Shown one piece after another: positions 1-7,889 of a stretch of 64,000 nucleotides of DNA. The stretch is from Atlantibacter sp032062175. Lineage in GTDB: Bacteria > Pseudomonadota > Gammaproteobacteria > Enterobacterales > Enterobacteriaceae. The position numbers and the translations under genes are program-made. Within the stretch, counting starts at the first letter, position 1. The number at the start of each line of letters is the position of its first letter. The stretch spans positions 310,001 to 374,000 of the forward strand of contig NZ_DAMBQK010000001.1 of the NCBI RefSeq assembly GCF_032062175.1, given 5' to 3'. The notes beneath the pieces were generated by a model. The model was not told the DNA's origin. It worked only from the letters and a program-made list of their open reading frames with translations, and did not search any database.

Positions 1-179
1 TCCTGCTGCGGCGCAATGCTCCAGGTTTTATCCAGCGCCCAGCCGGTATTGCGGGAAATCGCCACGCGAAACAGGCCATCTTCCAGCACATACAGCGCCA
101 GTCGGTAGCGGTTATCAATTTGCAGCGTGACGTGTGCGTGGTCTGCGTTAAGCAGGGTCCAGTTTTTCAGCGTTTTCAT
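1..179 (-). CDS. Probable family 31 glycoside hydrolase, N-terminal fragment
   Basis: Only the first 59 codons are present; the gene runs off the left edge. The ATG lies at 177-179 and a GGGAC purine stretch precedes it. The fragment starts MKTLKNWTLLNADHAHVTLQ and continues with alternating beta-strand-like sequence (YRLALYVLEDGLFRVAISR). This resembles the N-terminal beta-sandwich of bacterial GH31 alpha-glucosidases/alpha-xylosidases; no catalytic residues are visible, so the assignment is tentative. It lies 14 bp downstream of an MFS permease on the same strand, so the two are probably one operon for uptake and hydrolysis of an alpha-glycoside. The substrate is unknown. Confidence 0.5.
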   Translation of the reverse strand, partial: MKTLKNWTLLNADHAHVTLQIDNRYRLALYVLEDGLFRVAISRNTGWALDKTWSIAPQQ

Positions 180-193
180 AATGTCCCTTATCT

Positions 194-1489
194 TCAGGCG
201 CGACGCGCGCGGCGTTCAGCGATAAATGCCACCAGGAAGAAGGCCCCGATGAGATCGAAGAAGCCCATGGCGATAAACAGCGGGTTAAAACCGATCTTGT
301 CGGCGGTAACGCCGATAAGCAGCGAGAACAGGAAGCTGGCGATCCATGCGCAAGAGCCACGCATGCCGTTAACGGTCGCCATCTGGCCTTTATCGAACGA
401 CTCCACCACCAGTGCGCTGAGCATGCAGGAGATGATCTGGTGCCCGAAGCCGCCGATGGAGATCAGAATGATGGTGATATACGGATCGCGGGTCAGGGCG
501 ACGATGGCCAGCGAAACCATTAAAAACGCGCCGGTGACCGAGCTGGCGACCACGGAGTTAACCCGGCTACAGCCAAACCAGCGCGTATAGAGCCGGGTTA
601 AATAGCCGCTGGCGACGCTGCCGAGGTCGGCGGCTAAAAATGGCAGCCAGGCAAACATGGCGATCTGTTTCAGATCCATACCGTGCTCTTTCGCCAGATA
701 CAGCGGCACCCAGAAGCTCATCACCGCCCAGGCCGGTTCGGCCATAAACGCCGGAATAGCGATCCCGTAAAAGCGCTTGTTCTTGCCCACGGTTTTCAGG
801 GCGGTAAAAAAGGGGAGTGTGACGGCAGGCGGTTCGTTATCCTGCTGGATATACGCCAGCTCATCTTTACTCAGGTTGGGATGCTTTTCCGGGTTATGGT
901 AAAACAGCCACCACAGCAGCACCCACAGCAGCGCCAGCACGCCGGTAAACATAAACGCGCCTTGCCAGCCGAATGAGGCGTGGGCGAAATAAATAATCGG
1001 CGGTGCCAGCATCGCGCCAATCGAAAAACCCACGCCTGCCCAGCCCGCAGCAACCGGGCGCTCCTTTTTCGGGAACCATTCGCCGAGTGTTTTGGCATTG
1101 GCGGGCGTGGCTGCCGCACCGCCCATTACAAAGCGCAGCATCGCCAGTTGCAGCCAGCTTCCCGCACCGGCATGGAAAATACAGGTTAGCGCCCAGATGG
1201 AGGCGCAAATCAGAAAGCCGATTTTTAATCCGATGACGTCAATCAGCCAGCCGCAGAGGGGCTGGAAAACGGTATACGCCAGCTGGAACGCGCCGACAAT
1301 CCACGAATACTGCTCAGTGGTAATGCCCAGGCTGTCTTTTAATTCCGGGGCGAGGATCCCCAGCGAGTTACGGGTGATGTAGTTAACCGTCACCCCCATC
1401 AAAAACAGGACTAGCACCCACCAGCGCAGGTTTTTCACAACGCGCCGGGTTTTTCCGGTCGCTAACGGTTCGTTCACACCCTGACTCAT
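194..1489 (-). CDS. MFS permease of the anion:cation symporter (ExuT/phthalate permease-like) family
   Basis: This 431-residue protein has about 12 hydrophobic segments. Its N-terminal half reads VNYITRNSLGILAPELKDSLG and ends the first repeat with GEWFPKKERPVAAG, the loop 4/5 signature typical of hexuronate and tartrate permeases of the ACS family. It should be a proton-coupled inner-membrane importer for a sugar acid or glycoside. It precedes the probable GH31 hydrolase on the same strand and is divergent from a LacI-type regulator, the usual arrangement of an inducible sugar operon. E. coli K-12 has no counterpart beside moeB, so this is an accessory locus. The exact substrate cannot be read from sequence. 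Confidence 0.75.
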   Translation of the reverse strand: MSQGVNEPLATGKTRRVVKNLRWWVLVLFLMGVTVNYITRNSLGILAPELKDSLGITTEQYSWIVGAFQLAYTVFQPLCGWLIDVIGLKIGFLICASIWALTCIFHAGAGSWLQLAMLRFVMGGAAATPANAKTLGEWFPKKERPVAAGWAGVGFSIGAMLAPPIIYFAHASFGWQGAFMFTGVLALLWVLLWWLFYHNPEKHPNLSKDELAYIQQDNEPPAVTLPFFTALKTVGKNKRFYGIAIPAFMAEPAWAVMSFWVPLYLAKEHGMDLKQIAMFAWLPFLAADLGSVASGYLTRLYTRWFGCSRVNSVVASSVTGAFLMVSLAIVALTRDPYITIILISIGGFGHQIISCMLSALVVESFDKGQMATVNGMRGSCAWIASFLFSLLIGVTADKIGFNPLFIAMGFFDLIGAFFLVAFIAERRARRA

Positions 1490-1776
1490 AACGGTCTCCA
1501 GACAGCGTTAATACGGTTTATTGGTATGACAACTCGCGGAACGGGGTTAACCGGACGGCACCGCGTGGATTTCATGTTCCTTTGAATTAGTGTTGATATC
1601 GGTCACACATACTGCGTATTGGTTGACCAATGTGAGACTAGTTAACGGTCTGGCGAGTAAAAAGCGGAAATTGTGCAAAAATTCTCATTAATGAGCCAAA
1701 TTCCACGTTAAGTTATGTTAACCAATGAAAATTGGCTTATTTTTTGCGTGAAAATTTTTTCATTTCATGAACGGGC
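1490..1776. promoter_or_regulatory. Divergent control region of the sugar cassette
   Basis: This 287-bp AT-rich gap separates the permease and the LacI-type regulator. It holds three dyads: ATTGGT-TG-ACCAAT at 1618-1631, CTCATTAATGAG at 1684-1695 and CCAAT-GAAA-ATTGG at 1722-1735. The first and third share the ATTGG/CCAAT arm and could be operators for the adjacent regulator. A TGTGA half-site at 1631-1635 could belong to a degenerate CRP site. Dyads are seen directly; the regulator assignment is inference. Confidence 0.5.
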
Positions 1777-2859
1777 ATGGATCACACAATGAGTAAAAAC
1801 CTAAAAATCAGCCTGATTGCCCAACAAACGGGTTTGTCGATCAGTACGGTTTCGCGGGTACTGGCCGGGAAATCAAACACCAGCGAAGCGGCACGGGCGC
1901 GGGTGATGGACTGCGCCCGCCAGGTTGGCGTGCTTGAGGGAATGGCGGCGGGGCGGCTGTTGTTGAATAACCTGCTGGTGTTCGCGCCGCAGCACGCCTT
2001 TGATGAGCGTTCCGATATTTTTTATTACCGGGTGATCCAGAGCATCAATAAGGCGCTGGCTCCCCATGATGTGCGGTTGCGCTACTGTGCGCTGGAAGAA
2101 GAGGACAGCGACGCCAACTTGTTTCTGGCGCGGATGAACGAGCCGGATACCCAGGCTGCCCTCCTGCTGGGTATCGACAGCGCGCATATCCACGATCTGG
2201 CTGCCGATATCGGCAAACCCTGCGTGTTGATTAACTGCCGCGACCCGAAGATGCGCCTCCCGGCGGTGGCACCGGATCACCGCTCTATTGGCGAGGCCGC
2301 TGCCCGGTATCTGTTCGAGATGGGCCATAAGCAGGTGGTCAACCTGTTGTGCTTACGGCGTTACACCATGGATCTCAGACTGGCGGGCATTAAAGAGAGC
2401 TGGGAAGCGCACAACCTGACGTTTGATGACTCCCGGCACCTGATTGCCGCCAGCAGTTTCAGCGCAAAAGAGAGCGAGGCGCTGATCGGTGATTTTCTGG
2501 CGAACAATGCCGGACCGTTGCCCAGCGCGATTCTGGCGGGTGGCGACTTTATGGCGGCGGGTGCGGTCACGGCGCTGCAAAAAGCCGGGTTGCGGGTGCC
2601 TCAGGATATCTCCGTAATGAGCATCGACGCGTTTAACCTGGCGGCTATTCAGGATGTGCCGTTGACCGCAATGCATGTGCCGCGCGATGAGCTGGGGGAA
2701 GAAGCGGTGTTGATGCTGCAACAGCGGCTTATCCGGCCTCATGCGCCGTGCGGCACGCTGTTATTGAATGGCACTCTGGCGGTTAGAGAGTCGGTGCGCC
2801 GTATCCGCAGCGGCAAACACGCCGCCGGAGTACGGCACAACGGCTTATATGACGATTAA
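1777..2859 (+). CDS. LacI-family transcriptional regulator of the sugar cassette
   Basis: The protein is 360 residues from ATG 1777, or 356 from the in-frame ATG at 1789; neither has a strong Shine-Dalgarno sequence, so the start is uncertain. The N-terminus is a LacI helix-turn-helix (LIAQQTGLSISTVSRVLAGK, about residues 13-32) followed by the usual SEAARARV helix. The remainder is a periplasmic-binding-protein-like effector domain (AAARYLFEMGHKQV, AILAGGDFMAAGAV, DISVMSIDAF). It is transcribed divergently from the permease and probably represses it in the absence of an unknown sugar. Its stop codon overlaps the moeB stop on the other strand (TTAA at 2856-2859). Confidence 0.85.
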   Translation: MDHTMSKNLKISLIAQQTGLSISTVSRVLAGKSNTSEAARARVMDCARQVGVLEGMAAGRLLLNNLLVFAPQHAFDERSDIFYYRVIQSINKALAPHDVRLRYCALEEEDSDANLFLARMNEPDTQAALLLGIDSAHIHDLAADIGKPCVLINCRDPKMRLPAVAPDHRSIGEAAARYLFEMGHKQVVNLLCLRRYTMDLRLAGIKESWEAHNLTFDDSRHLIAASSFSAKESEALIGDFLANNAGPLPSAILAGGDFMAAGAVTALQKAGLRVPQDISVMSIDAFNLAAIQDVPLTAMHVPRDELGEEAVLMLQQRLIRPHAPCGTLLLNGTLAVRESVRRIRSGKHAAGVRHNGLYDD

Positions 2860-3605
2860 TGGCCGCACACCTCGCACTGCGGGTTGCGCGCCAGCTTGAT
2901 CTCGCGGAACTGGCAGGTCATGGCGTCATACATCACGATTTTCCCTGCGGCGCTTTTGCCGTACTGGGCAAGAATTTTGATGGCTTCCATGGCCTGCATC
3001 GCGCCAATCACCCCAACCAGCGGGGCCATCACGCCCGCTTCCACGCAGCTTAACGCGCCGTCGCCGAATAGCCGGCTCAGGCAGCGGTAGCAGGGCGCGT
3101 TTTCGCCCCAGGTAAATACCGTGATTTGCCCTTCCATGCGGATCGCCGCGCCGGAAACCAGCGGGATTTTTTCGGCGAACGCCAGCCGGTTGAGCTGATT
3201 ACGCACCTCGACATTATCAGTGCAGTCCAGCACCAGGTCGTGGGCGGCGATTTGTTTCGCCATCGCCGCGTCGTCCAGCAGGATGGCGACGGTATCAATC
3301 ACGGCGTTGGGATTGATGGCGGTGAGCTGTTCGCGCGCTGAATCCACTTTCAGCAGCCCGACTGTGGCGTCGCGGTGCAGCGTCTGGCGTTGGAGATTGG
3401 ATACCGAAACCGTGTCGAAATCGAGCAGGGTTAACTGTCCGACGCCCGCTGCCGCCAGATACTGGCTGGCGGCGCAGCCCAGCCCACCCAGCCCGACAAT
3501 CAGCACCCGCGCGGCTTTCAGGCGCTCCTGGCCTTCAAAATCGAACCCGCGCAGCACGATTTGCCGGTTATAGCGCATCATTTCCTGGTCGGTGAGCTGC
3601 TCCAT
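2856..3605 (-). CDS. moeB: Molybdopterin-synthase adenylyltransferase MoeB
   Basis: MoeB adenylates the C-terminal glycine of MoaD so that sulfur can be loaded for molybdopterin synthesis; it is a cytoplasmic E1-like enzyme. The start chosen (MEQLTDQEMMRYNRQI) gives 249 residues, the E. coli length; upstream in-frame codons are not conserved. The nucleotide-binding loop GLGGLG lies near residues 38-43, and two CxxC pairs (CYRC, and CEVC at 244-247) should hold the structural zinc. It follows moeA with a 2-bp gap, so the genes are cotranscribed. Its stop codon overlaps that of the LacI-type regulator on the other strand. Confidence 0.97.
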   Translation of the reverse strand: MEQLTDQEMMRYNRQIVLRGFDFEGQERLKAARVLIVGLGGLGCAASQYLAAAGVGQLTLLDFDTVSVSNLQRQTLHRDATVGLLKVDSAREQLTAINPNAVIDTVAILLDDAAMAKQIAAHDLVLDCTDNVEVRNQLNRLAFAEKIPLVSGAAIRMEGQITVFTWGENAPCYRCLSRLFGDGALSCVEAGVMAPLVGVIGAMQAMEAIKILAQYGKSAAGKIVMYDAMTCQFREIKLARNPQCEVCGH

Positions 3606-3607
3606 GG

Positions 3608-4840
3608 TTAGCCTCCGAACAGATGATTGAACGGCTGGACCTCGACCCATTCACCGGCTTCTACGTTGCCGCGCTCGCGCTCCAGCACGACAAAACAGTT
3701 GCCCTGGCTGAATGAGCTGAAAATATGCGACCCCTGATGTCCGGTAGTGACCACTTCCGGCGTGCCGTCCGTGCCGCGCTGCAAAATGCCGCGCTGGAAG
3801 TCGAGGCGTCCGGGGGATTTTTTAAAGCGGCCACCGGCGCGTACCCGCAGGGTTTGCGGCAGGGAAGGCGAATGCTGACCGTTCAGCTTAGCCAGTAACG
3901 GGATCACCAGTTGATAGAACGTCAGCGCCGCCGAAACCGGGTTGCCCGGCAGGCCGCAGAACCAGCTATCCGGCAGGCGGCCAAACGCGAAGGGTTTGCC
4001 CGGCTTGATCGCCAGTTTCCAGAAAGTAATTTCCCCCAGTTCTTCCAGCAGGGTTTTGGTGTAATCCGCTTCGCCCACCGAGACGCCGCCGGAACTGAGC
4101 ACCAGGTCCGCCTGGCTGTCGGCCTTGATAAACGCCGCGCGCAGCGCATCTTGATCGTCCGGGATAATCCCGAGGTTGATCACTTCGCAGCCGAGCTGTT
4201 CCAGCATCACATGGACCGCGAGGCGGTTGGTGTCATAAATCTGGCCGTCGCCGAGCGGCTGGCCCGGCAACTGAAGTTCATCGCCGGTGGAGAAAATCGC
4301 CACTTTGGTTTTACGCACCACATCCACATTCGGGATGCCGAGCGACGCCAGCATCGGCAGTTCGCCAACGGTGAGTTTGGTCCCGGCGGTCAGTACCGCC
4401 GCATCGCGCTGGATATCCTCCCCGCGCAGGCGAATGTTTTGCCCAGCGCGCACCGGATGCGGGAAACGCACGCCCGCGTCGTTGGCGTCGGCTTCTTCTT
4501 GCATGATCACCGCGTCGCAGCCTGCCGGAACCGGCGCGCCGGTCATAATGCGGATGCAGGTGCCCTGCGGCCATTCGCCCTGGAACGGCTGCCCGGCAAA
4601 CGCTTTGCCCGCCACCGGCAGCACCGCGCCGTCTTTAACATCGCCCAGGCGCACCGCGTAGCCGTCCATTGCCGAATTATCGAAACCGGGAACGTCCATC
4701 GGCGAGGTCACATCGCGCGCCAGCACCCGGCCAAATGCCTGTTGCAGCGGTAAGGTTTCGGTATCGGTCAGCGGCGTAATACGGGCAAGCATCTGTCCAC
4801 GGGCGTCATCAAGCGCCATCAGTCCAGCGGTGAAATCCAT
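3608..4840 (-). CDS. moeA: Molybdopterin molybdenumtransferase MoeA
   Basis: MoeA inserts molybdenum into adenylylated molybdopterin, the last common step of molybdenum cofactor synthesis. The 410-residue product from ATG 4840 (MDFTAGLMALDDARGQML) matches the E. coli length of 411. GGAG eight bases upstream supports this start, although the frame stays open further upstream. Conserved segments include GFDNSAMDGYAVR, MTGAPVPAGCDAVIMQE, SSGGVSVGEADYTK (MPT-binding fold) and GLPGNPVSA. It is the first gene of moeA-moeB and is divergent from iaaA. Confidence 0.97.
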   Translation of the reverse strand: MDFTAGLMALDDARGQMLARITPLTDTETLPLQQAFGRVLARDVTSPMDVPGFDNSAMDGYAVRLGDVKDGAVLPVAGKAFAGQPFQGEWPQGTCIRIMTGAPVPAGCDAVIMQEEADANDAGVRFPHPVRAGQNIRLRGEDIQRDAAVLTAGTKLTVGELPMLASLGIPNVDVVRKTKVAIFSTGDELQLPGQPLGDGQIYDTNRLAVHVMLEQLGCEVINLGIIPDDQDALRAAFIKADSQADLVLSSGGVSVGEADYTKTLLEELGEITFWKLAIKPGKPFAFGRLPDSWFCGLPGNPVSAALTFYQLVIPLLAKLNGQHSPSLPQTLRVRAGGRFKKSPGRLDFQRGILQRGTDGTPEVVTTGHQGSHIFSSFSQGNCFVVLERERGNVEAGEWVEVQPFNHLFGG

Positions 4841-5045
4841 GAGCTCTCTCCAGGCGGGAAATAAAGGGTGCATTATGTCAGAAATCGCACGCCAGCGGGA
4901 TGCCCCATCTGGGGGGAGGGGGCCAGGGCGCTTTACATCACATGTGGCACTTTCTATATTCAAATTCGATATGAATAAATTGCAACGATAATGATATTTA
5001 TAAAGAAAACGTGGCAATGCCTTATTGATGCAGGATAAAGAGAGC
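4841..5045. promoter_or_regulatory. moeA / iaaA divergent promoter region
   Basis: This 205-bp gap drives moeAB leftwards and iaaA-gsiABCD rightwards. An AT-rich patch near iaaA contains the inverted repeat TATTCA (4957-4962) / TGAATA (4972-4977). The octamer CACATGTG lies just upstream, around 4939-4947. No promoter box could be assigned with confidence. Confidence 0.4.
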
Positions 5046-6008
5046 ATGGGAAAAGCGGTTATTGCCATACACGGCGGCGCGGGCGCGATTGCCCGGGCCA
5101 GCATGAGTACGGAGCGGGAACGGCAGTATATCGCCGCATTAGGCTCGGTTATTGAAGCCGGACAGGCGATTCTGGAGGCGGGTGGCAGCGCGCTGGATGC
5201 GGTTACCGAAGCCGTGCGGCTGCTGGAGGAGTGCCCGTTATTTAATGCCGGGATCGGCGCAGTATTCACCCGGGACGCCACCCACGAACTGGACGCCTGC
5301 GTGATGGAAGGCCATACCTTAAAGGCGGGCGCGGTGGCGGGAGTAAGCCATCTGCGTAACCCGGTGCTCGCAGCGCGGCTGGTGCTGGAGAAAAGCCCGC
5401 ACGTGCTGCTGATTGGCGACGGGGCGGAAGCCTTCGCCCGCCAGCACGGGATGGACAGCATCTCGCCGGATATTTTTTCTACCCCGGAGCGGTTGGCGCA
5501 ACTGCATCAGGCACAGGAACAGAACGCGGTTCAGCTTGACCACAGCGCGCCGCTGGATGAGCGGCAAAAAATGGGCACCGTCGGCGCGGTGGCGCTGGAT
5601 CGCTACGGCAATCTCGCGGCGGCCACCTCAACCGGCGGGATGACCAATAAATTACCGGGCCGGGTAGGGGATTCACCGCTGCCGGGCGCAGGGTGCTATG
5701 CCAATAACGCCAGCGTGGCGGTCTCCTGTACCGGTACTGGCGAAGTCTTTATTCGCGCCCTGGCGGCCTATGATATCGCTGCGCTGATGGAGTACGCCGC
5801 ACTCAGCCTGCCTGAAGCGGCGGAACGGGTAGTGATGGAGAAGATCCCGGCCCTCGGCGGCAGCGGCGGGCTTATTGCCATCGACCGGGAAGGCAACGTG
5901 GCAATGCCGTTTAACAGCGAAGGCATGTACCGTGGCTACGGCTATGTCGGCGATGCGCCTACGGTGGGTATTTATCCCGAAGCAGGAGGCCCTGGTGTCA
6001 CAGAATGA
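5046..6008 (+). CDS. iaaA: Isoaspartyl peptidase / L-asparaginase IaaA
   Basis: This Ntn-hydrolase is made as a precursor that cleaves itself before a threonine, which then serves as the nucleophile. It removes isoaspartyl residues and can act on asparagine and glutathione-derived dipeptides. The start at MGKAVIAIHGGAGAI (5046) gives 320 residues, the family size; an earlier ATG at 5025 is unconserved. The autocleavage motif is QKMGTVGAV, with Thr178 as nucleophile. TSTGGMTNK and GTGEVFIR form the substrate pocket. It leads the iaaA-gsiABCD operon and overlaps gsiA by 14 bp. Confidence 0.95.
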   Translation: MGKAVIAIHGGAGAIARASMSTERERQYIAALGSVIEAGQAILEAGGSALDAVTEAVRLLEECPLFNAGIGAVFTRDATHELDACVMEGHTLKAGAVAGVSHLRNPVLAARLVLEKSPHVLLIGDGAEAFARQHGMDSISPDIFSTPERLAQLHQAQEQNAVQLDHSAPLDERQKMGTVGAVALDRYGNLAAATSTGGMTNKLPGRVGDSPLPGAGCYANNASVAVSCTGTGEVFIRALAAYDIAALMEYAALSLPEAAERVVMEKIPALGGSGGLIAIDREGNVAMPFNSEGMYRGYGYVGDAPTVGIYPEAGGPGVTE

Positions 6009-7851
6009 AACTTTGGCGGACGACGACGTTCTCTCGGTTGAGGATCTCAATATTGCCTTCCGTCAGGAGCAGGGCGTTACCCAGGCAGTCAGTGGGCTGA
6101 ATTTCTCGCTGCGGCGGGGTGAGACTCTGGCGATTGTCGGCGAGTCCGGTTCCGGGAAATCGGTCACCGCGCTGGCGCTGATGCGGTTAATTGAGCAGGC
6201 GGGCGGCGAAGTGACCAGCGGTCCGATGCGGCTGCGGCGGCGCAACGGCCAGATACTGGATCTCTCTACCGCCAGTGCGGGGCGGATGCGCGAAGTGCGC
6301 GGGGCGGATATGGCGATGATTTTCCAGGAGCCGATGACCTCCCTGAACCCGGTGTTTCCGGTGGGCGAGCAAATCGCCGAGTCTATTCGTCTGCACCAGG
6401 GGCTAAGCCATAACAGCGCGCTGGCGGAGGCGAAACGGATGCTCGATCTGGTGCGCATCCCTGAAGCCCAGTCGATCCTCTCCCGCTATCCGCACCAGCT
6501 TTCCGGCGGGATGCGCCAGCGGGTGATGATTGCAATGGCGCTCTCCTGTAAACCGGCAGTGCTGATTGCCGACGAACCGACCACCGCGCTGGACGTCACG
6601 ATTCAGGCGCAAATCCTCCAGCTAATCCGCGTATTGCAGCAGGAGATGTCCATGGGGGTGATTTTTATCACTCACGACATGGGCGTAGTGGCAGATCTGG
6701 CGGATCGGGTGCTGGTGATGTATCAGGGCAAGGCGGTAGAAACCGCCCCGGTTAACGATATCTTTAGCCATCCTCAACATCCCTACACCAAAGCGCTGCT
6801 GGCGGCAGTGCCGCGTCTGGGGTCAATGAAAGGCCATCCGCTGCCGCGTAAATTCCCGCTGCTCAACGACGCGGCCGGCGATGAGAAGCGCCCGGAACGC
6901 GATACGGTGATTACCGATGAAGGCCCAATTTTGCAGGTGCGTGATCTGGTAACCCGCTTTCCGGTGCGCAGCGGCATTCTCAATCGCGTTACCCGGGAAG
7001 TGCATGCCGTCGAGCAGGTTAGTTTTGATCTGTGGCCCGGCGAAACGTTAGCGCTGGTAGGCGAATCCGGCTGCGGGAAATCCACCATCGGGCGCTCGCT
7101 GTTAAGGCTGGTAGAGAGCGAATCCGGCAGCATCACCTTCGAAGGCAAGCGCATTGACCGGTTAAGCCCGTCGGAAATGCAGCCGGTCCGCCGGGATATT
7201 CAGTTTATCTTCCAGGATCCTTACGCCTCTCTCGACCCGCGCCTGACGGTGGGGTATTCGATTATGGAGCCGCTGCTGGTGCATGGGCTGATGAAGGGCG
7301 AAGCCGCCGGGCAGCGCGTCGCCTGGCTGCTGGAGCGCGTGGGGCTCAAGCCGGAACACGCCTGGCGTTATCCGCATGAGTTTTCCGGCGGCCAGCGCCA
7401 GCGGATTTGTATCGCCAGGGCGCTGGCGCTCAACCCCAAAGTGGTGATTGCCGACGAGTCGGTTTCCGCGCTGGATGTGTCGATCCGTGCGCAGATCATC
7501 AACCTGCTGCTCGACTTACAGCGTGAATTCGGTATCGCCTTTTTATTTATTTCGCACGATATGGCGGTGGTAGAGCGCATCAGCCACCGTGTGGCGGTGA
7601 TGTACCTCGGGCAGATTGTCGAGATCGGCCCGCGCCAGGCGGTATTTGAGAACCCGCAGCATCCGTATACCCGAAAACTGATGGCCGCCGTTCCGGTGGC
7701 TGACCCGGCGCACCGTCGACGCCAGCCGGTGCTGTTATCCGATGAAATACCCAGCGCCACCCGCAGGCGTGGCGATAACCCCTTTGTTGCGCCGCTGGTA
7801 TCGGTCGGGCCTGACCACTTTGTGGCGCGCCATACCGTCGGTAACACGTAA
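5995..7851 (+). CDS. gsiA: Glutathione ABC importer ATP-binding protein GsiA
   Basis: GsiA is a tandem ATPase energising glutathione import through GsiBCD. GTG 5995 is chosen as the start because AGGAGG (5984-5989) sits five bases upstream; it gives 618 residues against 623 in E. coli. Two complete ABC cassettes are visible: Walker A GESGSGKS (49-56) with signature LSGGMRQR (169-176), and Walker A GESGCGKS (356-363) with signature FSGGQRQR (463-470). Each ends with the QHPYT oligopeptide-transporter motif. The start lies inside the end of iaaA, which implies translational coupling. Confidence 0.96.
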   Translation: MSQNETLADDDVLSVEDLNIAFRQEQGVTQAVSGLNFSLRRGETLAIVGESGSGKSVTALALMRLIEQAGGEVTSGPMRLRRRNGQILDLSTASAGRMREVRGADMAMIFQEPMTSLNPVFPVGEQIAESIRLHQGLSHNSALAEAKRMLDLVRIPEAQSILSRYPHQLSGGMRQRVMIAMALSCKPAVLIADEPTTALDVTIQAQILQLIRVLQQEMSMGVIFITHDMGVVADLADRVLVMYQGKAVETAPVNDIFSHPQHPYTKALLAAVPRLGSMKGHPLPRKFPLLNDAAGDEKRPERDTVITDEGPILQVRDLVTRFPVRSGILNRVTREVHAVEQVSFDLWPGETLALVGESGCGKSTIGRSLLRLVESESGSITFEGKRIDRLSPSEMQPVRRDIQFIFQDPYASLDPRLTVGYSIMEPLLVHGLMKGEAAGQRVAWLLERVGLKPEHAWRYPHEFSGGQRQRICIARALALNPKVVIADESVSALDVSIRAQIINLLLDLQREFGIAFLFISHDMAVVERISHRVAVMYLGQIVEIGPRQAVFENPQHPYTRKLMAAVPVADPAHRRRQPVLLSDEIPSATRRRGDNPFVAPLVSVGPDHFVARHTVGNT

Positions 7852-7889
7852 ATCTAACGATAAAAATGCAGGGATAATGAGGAAATAAC

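Noticed and set aside
3608..5461. A 617-codon frame extending moeA far upstream on the minus strand
   Set aside because: The first ~207 residues are low-complexity antisense sequence over iaaA; the conserved MoeA start with GGAG lies at 4840.
5875..5994. Upstream ATG extension of gsiA within iaaA
   Set aside because: It would overlap iaaA by 134 bp and is not conserved; GTG 5995 has AGGAGG at ideal spacing.
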